Shown piece after piece: positions 31,080 through 42,201 of a DNA stretch of 64,000 bases. Source of the DNA: Gilliamella bombi (GTDB lineage Bacteria > Pseudomonadota > Gammaproteobacteria > Enterobacterales > Orbaceae); NCBI RefSeq assembly GCF_900103255.1, contig NZ_FMWS01000037.1, positions 42,612-106,611 on the forward strand. Reading direction: 5' to 3'. The position numbers and the translations under genes are program-made. How positions within the stretch are numbered: the first letter of the stretch is position 1; each line of letters opens with the position of its first letter. The notes below the pieces were generated by a model. That model made no database searches and had not been told where the DNA came from. It worked only from the letters and a program-made list of their open reading frames with translations.

Positions 31080-34000
31080 AAAAAATAAATGAATTATCAT
31101 CACAACAATTAATTACCACTATATTTGACCCAGTAAAAGAACTGGATAAAACCATGCCAACGCGCATTACTCAATATATCTTACAGGGTGATGAACTAAA
31201 TGTATTAGTTGATTTAAATCAATTGTGTCAGTCTTCAAACACGGCTACTAAACTTTATGAGTTACTTCGAAGACCTTGTGACCTTCATTATACAAATATT
31301 TGTGACGAACCCAATTCATCCGAAAAGGCAAGAATGGCTTTTTATCAGCGGTGGACTGATGATTATACTTTTGAACAGATAATCCGTTTTGCACGAGTTT
31401 TAACGGCGTTATGTGGTAATTTACGTTTTATTAAACTTATTACTCCAGAGTTACCCTCTTGGTTTCTATACCTGTTATATGATGGATTGATTACTACGTT
31501 ACCGATTTGTTGTAACAATGAAGAGCGGATTGATGAGCGAAAAAATTGGTCAATTAAACAATTGCATCAGTTGTTAGAGATTGAGGAATCAGGATTAGGT
31601 AAAAAGTTATTATTTGCTATTTTTGACCGCCAAAATATTACATATAGCGGCTGTTTTCAATATTTCTTTATGATTAATGGTCTATTACCTTATGTTATTG
31701 AGCATATCGAATTATTCAAACAATTACCGAATCAAGATATTGCGATATTAGGGCAAGTCGAACAATTAAAATATATTCGAAAGCATCCTGAACTACAAAT
31801 GCCACTGATTGATTTTATTGCTGTGCAGTCATTAAATAGCTCCAAACAAGTCAATCAGCTAGCAACTGAAATGTTACTTAGTTCCCCTGTCGAAATAGTA
31901 AAGCCCCATTTACAACGTTTGTTAACTGCTGGCACAGTTAAGCAGCGTAGTCATGCTGCCGCATTACAGGCTAGAATATCCTCTGATCCGACAATCTTAC
32001 AACAAGCCTTAGCTAACGAAACTAACAAAACGGTCATTGCTGCGATAGAAAGTGCTTTATCACGACTTGAAAGTGCAAATACAGCCGAACAACAAGCAAC
32101 TTTGATAATTCCTGATTTTGAGCCAATCGATGATGTTGATTTACCCATTATTGCTCGTGATATTTTGCAGCAAAATTATGAAGAACATTTAATAGAAAGT
32201 GAAAAAGCGGCACAAAAAGAAGTTGAAGATAACAAAAAATATAACCTTCCATATAATTGGGCAAGAAAATACTATAAAACGTTAAAAACGATTACCTCAC
32301 AGGATTTAGATGATGTCTATCACTATTTAAATGGTAAGATTGAATATTCGGCGTTACTCAAAAAAATCAATAAAAATATCGATATTAAATTTTTATTAGC
32401 CAAAAAAAGGTTACAGAATCTACCTGAATTTACGCTTTTTCATCTATTACGAGTGACTCAATTAGCTGATAAAGATACAGGCGTTTATTATTTCGAAAGA
32501 TTATTTGAAAAAAATGAATTTATAAAAAAATTAGATCTTAGACAAATTGCAGATGTATTAGTAAAACTCAATTATTCTCAGCATGTGCCCTATGTCGTTG
32601 CTGTGCCATTTTTAACCAAAGATACCTATCACGATGTCTATGAAAATGAACCACACAAATTATGGCCATTTTTTGCTGAAAACGAATTTTTGCTTGATGA
32701 GGCCTTAGGTTTTGCTCCCAAACAAGAAGCCTTGTCTTATCTTAATGTTGATGTAGAAAGTACCATTAAAATATTACAAACTTTCCCAAATATTCCAACT
32801 AAATATGTTGCTTATCTATTTGAATTAGCTTTGGGCGAAAGTAAACAAGTACGCTATGCCGCACAAAACGCTTTAAGTGTGATTACTAATATTCATTGCC
32901 AAGTTGAACAAGCTTTAACATCAGCAAAGCAAGAGGTGCGAATTGCCGCCGCTAATTGGTTAGCAGAGTTAGGACAAAAATCTTCAATTAAAGCATTAAA
33001 TAATGCCTTAAAAAAAGAAAAACGCGAAACTGTACAAGCTGTTTTATTAGTCGCTTTAGAAAAATTAGGCGAAGATATTAGTCAACATCTAACCGTTAAA
33101 AAACTATTAACCGATGCACAAAAAGGCTTAAAAGGTAAAAAACCTGCTGATTTTGACTGGTTTGATAAAAATCTAATTCCGCCATTAACATGGAAAAATG
33201 GTGATGTAGTTGATCCTCAAATTATTGAATGGTGGGCGTGGTTAGCGGTCAAGTTAAAAGATCCAGCTAATCCATTGTTAATTATTTATAGTCGCTTATT
33301 AAGTCAGCAAAGCCAACAGCAATTAGGCGAATTTATTTTACAAAGCTTTATTAAGCAAGATACGCGAATGCCAACGGTGGAAGATGCCGAAGCAAAAGCC
33401 AATTCATTAGCCGATAAGCGATTGCAGCGATATATTGGCTACTACCAGCAACACCCTCAATACTACCCTAGTTATGCCAATATTACTTTTGAACAAGTAT
33501 TTGAAGAGATAAAAAAAGAGGCTTTGGCAGTCTATCTTGGTTCAGCCATTAAAGCGAAAGGATTATTAGCATTAACCAGTGGTATTAAAGGTCACATTGC
33601 AGTTTCGTTATTACGTAGTTTTATGAAAGATCATCAACAACGACGAGCGCAAATTGAAGCGATGCTTGAACCGCTTGCTCAAAGTGATGATCCGTTGATC
33701 ACGCAACTCTTGCTATCGCTTGCCCGCCGTTATCGTGCTGCATCTGTACAAGAAAAAGCCCGCTTATTGGTAGAAAGTATTGCAGAACGCAATGGCTGGA
33801 CTACTGATGAACTAGCTGATCGCACCATATCTACCGCAGGGCTAGATGATAATGGTGTGTTAACCCTTGATTATGGTGAACGCACATTTACGGCTACTTT
33901 TGATGATAAGTTTAAATGGCATTTAAAAAATGCAGATGGTAACGAAATTAAATCCTTACCAGAAGCCCGAAAAAGCGAAGATCAAGCCTTAGTGAAAGAG

Positions 34001-34780
34001 GCAAAAAAACAGTTTTCCAACAGTAAAAAAGAACTAACGCAATTGCTTAATATGCAAATTACCCGCTTTTATGAAGCTATGTGTACACAGCGTCAATGGC
34101 GAGTAGAGGATTGGCAAAAATACTTACAGCCACATCCTATCGTAGGACGGCTTATTCAACGTTTAATCTGGCTTGAATTAGATGAAAATGGACAGATATT
34201 AAACAGCTTTAGACCAACTGAGGATGGTAGCTTAATTACAACTGAAGATGAAGAAATAGAACTAAATGAAGGTAATCGCATTGCCCTTGCCCACTCTGCA
34301 GTGTTGCCAAGTGCTATCACAGTAAAATGGCAAGATCATCTTAAAGATTACAAAGTCCCCGAGCTATTTGATCAATTGACTCACTCATTACCAGATATAA
34401 GTAAAGTTAAAGATGACATTATTGATGAACGTTTAGGTTGGTTAACTGACAGTTTCACGATACGTGGAATCTTAACCAAATTGGATTATAAGCGTGACAA
34501 TGTTGAAGATGCAGGTTGTTTTTATGGTTATTATAAGTATTTTGCTAGTCTTAACCTGTATATTAATATTGAATTTAGTGGCAGCATGGTACCAGAAGAA
34601 AATATCCCTGTTGCTCTTTTTGACCTCTATTTTAGTAAAAAGCCAGGTTTAAAAGATAGACCAATAGCTCTCGATAAATTGCCTCCAGTGTTACTCGCTG
34701 AAGGTTATGCTAACTATATGGCGGTTGCAAATGCGTGTAGTGGCTTTGATCCTGATTGGGAAGATAAATTAATATGGTAA
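31076..34780 (+). CDS. YehI-like giant protein (MolR/DUF4132 family), copy 1
   Basis: Large cytoplasmic protein of 1234 residues, first intact gene of the yeh-type operon. The frame opens at 31058, but ATG 31076 follows AGAAAGGA and starts MKKINELSSQQLI. The middle part has HEAT-like helical repeats (KQVRYAAQNALSVI, EVRIAAANWLAELGQKSSIKALNNAL). The last third matches the DUF4132 type, with RFYEAMCTQRQWRVEDWQKYL and a conserved SFRPTEDGSL. E. coli YehI, once called MolR, is the nearest known relative; its role is not established. Its stop overlaps the next start by 7 bases. Confidence 0.75.
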   Translation: MKKINELSSQQLITTIFDPVKELDKTMPTRITQYILQGDELNVLVDLNQLCQSSNTATKLYELLRRPCDLHYTNICDEPNSSEKARMAFYQRWTDDYTFEQIIRFARVLTALCGNLRFIKLITPELPSWFLYLLYDGLITTLPICCNNEERIDERKNWSIKQLHQLLEIEESGLGKKLLFAIFDRQNITYSGCFQYFFMINGLLPYVIEHIELFKQLPNQDIAILGQVEQLKYIRKHPELQMPLIDFIAVQSLNSSKQVNQLATEMLLSSPVEIVKPHLQRLLTAGTVKQRSHAAALQARISSDPTILQQALANETNKTVIAAIESALSRLESANTAEQQATLIIPDFEPIDDVDLPIIARDILQQNYEEHLIESEKAAQKEVEDNKKYNLPYNWARKYYKTLKTITSQDLDDVYHYLNGKIEYSALLKKINKNIDIKFLLAKKRLQNLPEFTLFHLLRVTQLADKDTGVYYFERLFEKNEFIKKLDLRQIADVLVKLNYSQHVPYVVAVPFLTKDTYHDVYENEPHKLWPFFAENEFLLDEALGFAPKQEALSYLNVDVESTIKILQTFPNIPTKYVAYLFELALGESKQVRYAAQNALSVITNIHCQVEQALTSAKQEVRIAAANWLAELGQKSSIKALNNALKKEKRETVQAVLLVALEKLGEDISQHLTVKKLLTDAQKGLKGKKPADFDWFDKNLIPPLTWKNGDVVDPQIIEWWAWLAVKLKDPANPLLIIYSRLLSQQSQQQLGEFILQSFIKQDTRMPTVEDAEAKANSLADKRLQRYIGYYQQHPQYYPSYANITFEQVFEEIKKEALAVYLGSAIKAKGLLALTSGIKGHIAVSLLRSFMKDHQQRRAQIEAMLEPLAQSDDPLITQLLLSLARRYRAASVQEKARLLVESIAERNGWTTDELADRTISTAGLDDNGVLTLDYGERTFTATFDDKFKWHLKNADGNEIKSLPEARKSEDQALVKEAKKQFSNSKKELTQLLNMQITRFYEAMCTQRQWRVEDWQKYLQPHPIVGRLIQRLIWLELDENGQILNSFRPTEDGSLITTEDEEIELNEGNRIALAHSAVLPSAITVKWQDHLKDYKVPELFDQLTHSLPDISKVKDDIIDERLGWLTDSFTIRGILTKLDYKRDNVEDAGCFYGYYKYFASLNLYINIEFSGSMVPEENIPVALFDLYFSKKPGLKDRPIALDKLPPVLLAEGYANYMAVANACSGFDPDWEDKLIW

Positions 34781-37700
34781 AGGATACTGTTGACAATAAT
34801 GAGCGCAATTTATTAGCGTGTTTTGAGATTTTGCGGGGGTTAGATAAATTGATTCCTGAGCGCATTTGTAAATATATTTTACAAGGTCAAGATCCTCTAG
34901 TTTTAGAGGATTTAAATCAATTATCACAAACGTATAATAGTGCAAAGCGAGTTTATGGGCGCCTAGGCTTTCCAGGTGCGACTAATATCATTTATTATTC
35001 CACTGAGAAAAAACAACCAATAAAAGCAAGAGCGCTATTTTATCAACAATGGACGGATAACTATACGCCAGAACAGATTATCCGTTTTGGTAAGGTATTG
35101 GCAGCAACCTATATTGAAAATATGCAGCAAAGTCGCATTTATTCAGAACAAAAAAATATTGATGTGATCACGCCAAATTTACCATTATGGTTTTTATATC
35201 TATTTTTAGATGGATTGGTTTCAACTTTGTTTAGCTATAATCAAAGTGCTGAAAAAATTATTCTTGAACGTCAAAATTGGTCTGTTCAACAATTACATCA
35301 ATTGCTCGAAATAGAACAAAAAGGGCTAGGGAAACAACTATTATTTGCTATTTTTGACCGTCAACAAACACCAGAATCTTATTTAAAGTGTTTTTATTAT
35401 GTGTTTATGATTAATGGTTTATTGCCCTATATTTATGAACATCTTGAATGGTTTAAAACCTTGCCTGAACAGGGGCTATCTAGAGCTGGTCAATTACAGC
35501 AATTACAATATATTGCTAATCAAGACAAACTTAAACAAGATGTGATTGATTTGCTTGTAAAACAATCAACAAGTAATATAAAAGCAATCAGTGAGTTAGC
35601 AACAACCTTGTTACTAAGTTTACCTATTGACATAATACAAGCTGAATTACAAGCTTTATTAGATCAAGGAACGCCTAAGCAACGTTGCCGTGCGATAAAC
35701 TTATTAGTTAGATTATCTGTTAATCGCAAGATTTTAGAAGAAGCATTAACCCGTCAGACGAATAAAACCGTAATAAAAACCATCGAAGGGGCTTTATCAC
35801 GATTAAGTGTCAATGAGGATGCTAAACAGCAAGAAATCGGATTAATTATTCCTCCTTTTGAATCGATCGTTGAAGTTAATTTACCTTCTAAAGCGCGAGA
35901 TATTTTGCAACAAAACTACCAAGAAATATTAGTCCAACAGCAAAAGAAAGCAGAACAGGAAATTCAATATAACCAAGAATATGGTTACAAAATTACATCT
36001 GAACAACAGCGTTATGCGCAATTAAAAACAATTACTGTTACTGATTTAGATGCGATTTTTGATTGTTTAAATGGTAAAGGTGATATCAAACAGGCGGATA
36101 TAAAAAATAAATTAATTTATGATGTTATTTTGAATAAAGGGCGCTTGCCATCGTTACCTGAATTTAATCTTTACCACTTATTACGTGCGGAAAAAATTTG
36201 TCATCATCAGCCTAATTCCTTTTATTTAGGTTTAAGTTTTTCTCATCATGAAATCTTGTTACGTACTGATTTACGCCAGTTAGTTGAAGTCATGAATAAA
36301 ATAGATTATGTGCCAGATGCGAAACGTACCATCGCTGCCGCATTTTTAATGAATTATTATTATGAAACCACTGCTGAGGTCGATCCTAATTTAGTTTGGC
36401 CATTTTTTGCCGAAAATTCCGTTTATCTTGATGAAGCATTAGGACTATTGCCAAATCAAGAACCGCAAAACAGTGATTATTTTTTTGAGAAAGAACGAGG
36501 GATAAAAATATTAACTTTTTTCCCGAAGTTACTAGCTAAATATGTGACTTATTTACTTGAACTGGCATTAGGTGAAACTCAATCATTACGTTTATTAGCA
36601 CAAAAAGCATTGAGTATGTTGCCTGATATTCATTACCGAGTGGAAGAGGCATTAATATCAACCAAACAAGCTCAGCGTATTTTAGCTGCCAAGTGGTTGG
36701 TAAAATTAGGACAGAAATCATCAATTAAGGCACTGAATAATGCGCTAAACAAAGAGAAATCTGAATCTGTACAAGCAACATTATTAGCTGCGCTTGAAAG
36801 TTTAGGTAAAAATATAAACCAATATTTAACGCCAACAAAATTATTAGATGATGCACAAAAAGGCTTAACAGGCAAAAAGCCAGCAGATGCCAAATGGCTT
36901 GATGAAAGCTTAATTCCAGCATTAACTTGGCAAAATGGTAAGGTGGTTGACCCTCAAATTATCACTTGGTGGATTTGGCTTGCGATAAAATTAAAAGAGC
37001 CTGCTAATCCATTATTAATCATTTATACCCGACTTTTAAGCATCAAAAGTCAACACGAATTAGGTGTATTTATTTTACAGGCTTTTATTAAGCAAGACAC
37101 ACTAACGCCAACACTTGAAGAAGCCGAAATAGAGGCAAACTTAAATGCAAAACAGCGTTTGAAAGATTATTTAAATTATGCAAAGCGTTATCCCGAGTAT
37201 TATGGTCAATATGAAAATATGACTTTAAGCGAAGCTTTCGAAATGATAAAGCAAGAAGTGCTTTCCCGTGTGATTGGTTCAGCTATTAAATCAAAGGGGA
37301 TATTATCACTAATTGGAGGCATACAAGGTAATACTGCCGTATCGATAATAAAAAACTATATTAAAAACTATCAAATCAGGCGTGGACAAATTGAAGCCAT
37401 GCTTGAATCAATAGCCGTTAGTGATGATCCGCTTATTATTCAATTTTTATTATCAATTGCACGTCGTTATCGAACGCCGTCCGTGCAAAAAAAAGCAAAA
37501 TTATTGATTAACCAAATTGCTGAGCAAAAACAGTGGACGGCTGATGAACTGGCTGATCGCACCATTCCAACAGCAGGTTTAGATGAATTGGGCGTACTGA
37601 GCCTTGATTATGGTGAGCGAATTTTTACAGCCACATTAGATGATAAATTTAAATTTGTATTAAAAAACGCCGAAGGTAAAGAAATTAAAACACTCCCCGA

Positions 37701-38517
37701 AGCAAGAAAATCTGAAGATGAAACACTAGTTAAAGAAGCAAAAAAACAATTTAATAATAGTAAAAAAGAGCTGAAACAATTAATTGAATTACAAATAATG
37801 CGGCTATACGAAGCTATGTGTTTGCAACGACGTTGGTCTGTTTTAGAGTGGCAAGAATATCTCTATAACCATCCCATTATGAATCGATTAATTCAACATT
37901 TAGTATGGCTCGAAGTGAATGAATCAGGGGTAATTATAAAGAGTTTTCGTCCAACCGAAGATGGCAGTTTAATTGATTTAAACGATGACGAGATTGCGCT
38001 TAACAAACTAAACTATATTACTGTTGCACATAGTGCATTGTTAACTGAAGAAGTTGTGAAAACATGGCAAAAACATCTTACAGATTACAAAGTTTCGCTA
38101 CTACTTACACAATTTAACCATTCGTTGCCTGATGTTAGCCATGTTGAAGAAAATATTATTGATGATCGTAAAGGGTGGCTAACAGATAGTTTTACAATAC
38201 GAAATATATTAATTAAACAAGGATATAAGCGAGAAGACATTGAAGACGGTGCTTGCTTTTATGGCTATTATAAATATTTTAGTGAACTTGAGCTTTATAT
38301 CAATATTGAATTTAGTGGTAGCTATGTGCCAGAAGAGAATATTCCCGTTGTACTTTACAATCTATATTTTAGTAAAAAGCAAGGGAAAAACGGTAATGCA
38401 ATTGATATTAACGATGTGCCGCCAGTATTACTAGCAGAAGCTTATGCTGATTATATGGCTGTTGCTAATGCCTCAAGCGGTTTTGATCCAGAGTGGGAGA
38501 AGAAAGGGTTATGGTAA
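34774..38517 (+). CDS. YehI-like giant protein (MolR/DUF4132 family), copy 2
   Basis: 1247-residue tandem paralogue of the previous gene, collinear throughout; roughly half the residues match by eye. Shared blocks include NWSVQQLHQLLEIEQKGLGK, LFAIFDRQ, WPFFAEN.VYLDEALG, LGQKSSIKALNNAL and SFRPTEDGSL. It starts at ATG 34774, inside the end of copy 1, and overlaps the AAA+ gene's ATG. The duplication and the fossil upstream suggest repeated gene amplification. Two diverged copies may form a heteromer (inference). Confidence 0.75.
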   Translation: MVKDTVDNNERNLLACFEILRGLDKLIPERICKYILQGQDPLVLEDLNQLSQTYNSAKRVYGRLGFPGATNIIYYSTEKKQPIKARALFYQQWTDNYTPEQIIRFGKVLAATYIENMQQSRIYSEQKNIDVITPNLPLWFLYLFLDGLVSTLFSYNQSAEKIILERQNWSVQQLHQLLEIEQKGLGKQLLFAIFDRQQTPESYLKCFYYVFMINGLLPYIYEHLEWFKTLPEQGLSRAGQLQQLQYIANQDKLKQDVIDLLVKQSTSNIKAISELATTLLLSLPIDIIQAELQALLDQGTPKQRCRAINLLVRLSVNRKILEEALTRQTNKTVIKTIEGALSRLSVNEDAKQQEIGLIIPPFESIVEVNLPSKARDILQQNYQEILVQQQKKAEQEIQYNQEYGYKITSEQQRYAQLKTITVTDLDAIFDCLNGKGDIKQADIKNKLIYDVILNKGRLPSLPEFNLYHLLRAEKICHHQPNSFYLGLSFSHHEILLRTDLRQLVEVMNKIDYVPDAKRTIAAAFLMNYYYETTAEVDPNLVWPFFAENSVYLDEALGLLPNQEPQNSDYFFEKERGIKILTFFPKLLAKYVTYLLELALGETQSLRLLAQKALSMLPDIHYRVEEALISTKQAQRILAAKWLVKLGQKSSIKALNNALNKEKSESVQATLLAALESLGKNINQYLTPTKLLDDAQKGLTGKKPADAKWLDESLIPALTWQNGKVVDPQIITWWIWLAIKLKEPANPLLIIYTRLLSIKSQHELGVFILQAFIKQDTLTPTLEEAEIEANLNAKQRLKDYLNYAKRYPEYYGQYENMTLSEAFEMIKQEVLSRVIGSAIKSKGILSLIGGIQGNTAVSIIKNYIKNYQIRRGQIEAMLESIAVSDDPLIIQFLLSIARRYRTPSVQKKAKLLINQIAEQKQWTADELADRTIPTAGLDELGVLSLDYGERIFTATLDDKFKFVLKNAEGKEIKTLPEARKSEDETLVKEAKKQFNNSKKELKQLIELQIMRLYEAMCLQRRWSVLEWQEYLYNHPIMNRLIQHLVWLEVNESGVIIKSFRPTEDGSLIDLNDDEIALNKLNYITVAHSALLTEEVVKTWQKHLTDYKVSLLLTQFNHSLPDVSHVEENIIDDRKGWLTDSFTIRNILIKQGYKREDIEDGACFYGYYKYFSELELYINIEFSGSYVPEENIPVVLYNLYFSKKQGKNGNAIDINDVPPVLLAEAYADYMAVANASSGFDPEWEKKGLW

Positions 38518-39608
38518 AACAAACACAAGCCATTCGCTTAAGTGCAGAACAACGTTATGCTAAAGAGTTAAATAAGTTGCTGAAATTGGATAATAATAAC
38601 AATAAACCTCAAGGTTGGCAATTATCACCAAAATCGGTACGAACGTTTATTTTAGGCAATGAAGAGGTTGGCATCAGCCGCAAATTTTTTGGTGACGATC
38701 CTCTTGTTGATCGAGCGATTGTCTCTTTGCTTGGTAAACAAGGTTTAATGTTAGTTGGCGAACCAGGTACAGCTAAATCGATGTTATCTGAACTGCTAGC
38801 TGCAGCAATCAGTGGTGATTCAAACCTAACTATTCAAGGTACGGCAGGGACAAATGAGGATCATATCAGATATTCTTGGAATTATGCTTTATTATTAGCA
38901 GAAGGACCAACTGAACGAGCATTAGTTGGTTCGCCAATTTACCACGGTATGCAGCAAGGTAAAATTGTGCGCTTTGAAGAAATAACACGTTGTCCTCCTG
39001 AAATTCAAGACGTACTTGTGTCATTGATGTCAGAAAAGCAAATGATGATTCCAGAAATGGGACAGCATGCTAAAATTAGCGCTCGACCAGGTTTTAATCT
39101 TATTGGTACGGCAAATTTAAAAGATCGCGGTGTACATGAGATGTCGGCTGCATTAAAACGTCGCTTTAATTTTGAAACCGTTAACCCAATTACTGATAAA
39201 AACTTTGAAATAGAATTAATTCAAATGCAACTTAACCAGGAATTAGGTGAACTAAAATCGCAGATCATTATTCCAGTCGATGTCATTGAACTATTAGTAA
39301 CAACGTTTCAAGAGTTAAGACAGGGGCAAACACAAGCAGGCACTAATCTGAAAACACCTGATGCGGTGATGTCAACAGCAGAAGCTGTCAATATTGTTTA
39401 TGCCTCAGCATTAGATGCCTATTATTTTGATGAGGGCACCCTTGAGGGTGGACATATTGCTAAACAGCTTATTGGTGTAGTTTTAAAAGACAATGCTGAT
39501 GATATTAAACGAATTCAATTTTATATGGATAATGTGGTGCGAGAAAGAGCCAAAAACTCATCAGTATGGCATTCATTCTACCAGGTGTCTAAAAAATTCT
39601 GGAAATAA
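38511..39608 (+). CDS. yehL: MoxR-type AAA+ ATPase (YehL-like)
   Basis: AAA+ chaperone-like ATPase, 365 residues from ATG 38511 (MVKQTQAIRL); the longer frame from 38493 reads into the upstream gene. Walker A GEPGTAKS is at 83-90, Walker B IVRFEEIT at 152-159, sensor-1 LIGTANLKDRG follows, and the arginine-rich ALKRRFNFE is typical of MoxR proteins. MoxR ATPases remodel targets together with vWA proteins, one of which lies two genes downstream. Confidence 0.85.
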   Translation: MVKQTQAIRLSAEQRYAKELNKLLKLDNNNNKPQGWQLSPKSVRTFILGNEEVGISRKFFGDDPLVDRAIVSLLGKQGLMLVGEPGTAKSMLSELLAAAISGDSNLTIQGTAGTNEDHIRYSWNYALLLAEGPTERALVGSPIYHGMQQGKIVRFEEITRCPPEIQDVLVSLMSEKQMMIPEMGQHAKISARPGFNLIGTANLKDRGVHEMSAALKRRFNFETVNPITDKNFEIELIQMQLNQELGELKSQIIIPVDVIELLVTTFQELRQGQTQAGTNLKTPDAVMSTAEAVNIVYASALDAYYFDEGTLEGGHIAKQLIGVVLKDNADDIKRIQFYMDNVVRERAKNSSVWHSFYQVSKKFWK

Positions 39609-39624
39609 TAAATAGATAATCATT

Positions 39625-42192
39625 ATGGGAAGCTCACCATTACCACAACGTCTACAAAATGCTTTGATATGTCGAGATGCATTACAACAAGCACAGATCT
39701 ATTTTGCTCCAGTACGCCATCATAGTCCTGCTTGTAGTTATGCTTTGCGACAGTTGATTACTCAAATTAAACCGACTCATATTTTGATTGAAGCACCTGC
39801 TAGCTTTTCAGAAAAACTTGAGGAACTACTAAATAATAAGACAGAGCCACCCATTGCTATACTTTGTCAAACAGATCTTCAAGTAGACGAAGTTGTCTTT
39901 CAGAAGAATGAAGAATATAGTGAAGAATATAAAGAGGATGATAAGACTAACTCGCCATCGCATCAAATTACTCGCTCCGTATTTTATCCATTTTGTAGTT
40001 ACTCACCAGAGTGGCAAGCAATGCAATTGGCAAAACAATACAATGCAAAAATTCAATTTATTGATCTGCCTTGGGCAGAACAAGTTACTCAAGAATTCAC
40101 ATCATTGCAGAGCAAATCATTACTTTCTGAAACCTATCTAAAGCATAGCCAATACATTACTCAATTGGCTAAGAAATTACATTGCCGTGATCATGACGAA
40201 GTTTGGGAGCATTTATTTGAATTAAGAAATTTTACCGATCTTGCTGATTGGCAAACATTTTTTGAAGATACGTTTATTTGGTGTGCAATGGCGAGGCTTG
40301 ATTACGATTCATCATCACTTGAAGCTGAAGGATCGAGCCAACGAGAACAGCACATGTTAACCGCAATTGGGCGATTAAAAAAATCGATCCCCGATGCAAA
40401 AATTGTGGTGGTCACAGGCGGATTCCATACTTTAGCATTATTTGAAGGATTATGGCAAAACAAGCTTCTATTACCCAAACGAACCGATATTACCCGATTT
40501 AATCGACAGCAGAAAAGTGGCGACAGGGATCGAACTTGGCTTATTCGTTATAGTTTTGATCGCCTTGATGCATTAAATGGTTATACAGCAGGGATGAATT
40601 CTCCTGCTTATTACCAAAAATCTTGGCAATCAATGCTAGCTTATGAACAAAATTCTAACCAACCGCAAACAACCCAATGTTATCGAAAAACACAATTGAT
40701 TGATTTTTTATCGATTATTACTGATAAATTAAGAGAAAAGCAAAATTGTAGTGATGCAATTGGTTTTATCCCTTTAAAGTCGGCGATTGAACAAGCCTGT
40801 TTATTAGCTGAACTTCGAGGTCATTATGGTCCAGGTCGTTATGATCTGCTTGATGGTATTCAATCTGCTTTTATCAAAGGAAGTATTCACGATGTACGCA
40901 GTGATTTTTGGCAAATAGTTTATCGTAGCTTATCAGGAAATCAATTAGGACAAATTCCTAATGATATAGCCTCACCACCACTTGTTAATGAAGTTTATTC
41001 AACACTTAAAAAATACCGTTTTAAGCTCGACGACACATTGCCTAAAACTACCCATATTGATATTTACCGTAACCCAGAACATCGGCAACGAAGTCGATTT
41101 TTACACCTACTTGCCTTTTTGGACGTTGGATTTGCTAATCGTCTTGACGGACCAAATTATCAATATGGAACAAGGTTAACCATTATGTTTGAAGATTGGC
41201 AATATTTATGGACTCCAATGGTTGAAGCTAAGTTAATTGAGCTGTCAGAGCAAGGCACGCAACTTGAACAGATTGCTATACAAAAACTACAACAGTCAAT
41301 AGAGCAATTAACAGAAGATGGAATGGCACAATCTTGTTTGTGTGCAGTAAAAGGGGTGATACAAGCGGCGTTAATGGGATTACAAACCTATTTCTCTCAA
41401 TTATTAGTGAAATTATCATCATTCTTAGAAGTTGACAGTAATTTATTGTCATTAGTGGATTGTGGGCATCGTTTACTCTATTTATGGCAAGGTCGGGACT
41501 TTTTAGCACTTAATGTCAGTTCAACTTTGTTAGCATTGCTAGCTAAAGTACCACAACAAGCCTTTTTCTTACTTGATACATTAAAACAATCCGATACAGA
41601 GCAACAGCAAGAAAATTTAAAAACATTATTATTATTTAGAAATTTAATAAATAATCTACCAGATAAGCTAGATGTGAAAAAGTTGAAACAGGATTTTTAC
41701 CTGAATTTACATCGTTTACAACCGTTATTAAGCGAGGCGCCATTGATTCGGGGCGCTATTGATAGTATTGCTTATTTGGACTCTCAAATTAGCCAATCAG
41801 AGTTTGACCACAAAATAAAAATGGCTTTTGAGTTAGGATCCCAATATGAACAGGCAAGTAGCTATTTTATGGGGATAATGCAATGTGCACCCGAATTAAT
41901 TATCCACTCTTCACAATTATTAACAAGCCTTGATGAATTATTAGCAAATTGGAAACAAGATCAATTTATCGAAATACTTCCTGATTTACGACTTGCATTT
42001 ACGCAACTCACACCGAAACAAAATGCGATAATTGCCGAAAAAATTTCTAAAAAATATAGTGCTAAAAAAGAAGATATGAGTATTGAGCAATATAGATTTA
42101 GTGAAGAAGAATTGCAAAAAACACTTTCTTTGGAATTATCTATCTCCCAATATATTCATCAACAACAACTACAAGATTGGTTTAAACAGTAA
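39625..42192 (+). CDS. yehM: YehM-like protein (DUF5682 type)
   Basis: 855-residue cytoplasmic protein of unknown activity. The N-terminus carries the family signature YFAPVRHHSPACSYALRQLI (RHHSPAC at 31-37), then THILIEAPASF. A conserved VVVTGGFHTLALFEGLW follows near residue 265 and CLLAELRGHYGPGRYDLLDG further on. The histidines and acidic residues could form a metal or catalytic site (inference). It sits between the AAA+ and vWA genes, with short gaps on both sides. Confidence 0.75.
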   Translation: MGSSPLPQRLQNALICRDALQQAQIYFAPVRHHSPACSYALRQLITQIKPTHILIEAPASFSEKLEELLNNKTEPPIAILCQTDLQVDEVVFQKNEEYSEEYKEDDKTNSPSHQITRSVFYPFCSYSPEWQAMQLAKQYNAKIQFIDLPWAEQVTQEFTSLQSKSLLSETYLKHSQYITQLAKKLHCRDHDEVWEHLFELRNFTDLADWQTFFEDTFIWCAMARLDYDSSSLEAEGSSQREQHMLTAIGRLKKSIPDAKIVVVTGGFHTLALFEGLWQNKLLLPKRTDITRFNRQQKSGDRDRTWLIRYSFDRLDALNGYTAGMNSPAYYQKSWQSMLAYEQNSNQPQTTQCYRKTQLIDFLSIITDKLREKQNCSDAIGFIPLKSAIEQACLLAELRGHYGPGRYDLLDGIQSAFIKGSIHDVRSDFWQIVYRSLSGNQLGQIPNDIASPPLVNEVYSTLKKYRFKLDDTLPKTTHIDIYRNPEHRQRSRFLHLLAFLDVGFANRLDGPNYQYGTRLTIMFEDWQYLWTPMVEAKLIELSEQGTQLEQIAIQKLQQSIEQLTEDGMAQSCLCAVKGVIQAALMGLQTYFSQLLVKLSSFLEVDSNLLSLVDCGHRLLYLWQGRDFLALNVSSTLLALLAKVPQQAFFLLDTLKQSDTEQQQENLKTLLLFRNLINNLPDKLDVKKLKQDFYLNLHRLQPLLSEAPLIRGAIDSIAYLDSQISQSEFDHKIKMAFELGSQYEQASSYFMGIMQCAPELIIHSSQLLTSLDELLANWKQDQFIEILPDLRLAFTQLTPKQNAIIAEKISKKYSAKKEDMSIEQYRFSEEELQKTLSLELSISQYIHQQQLQDWFKQ

Positions 42193-42201
42193 GGATTTAG
42201 C

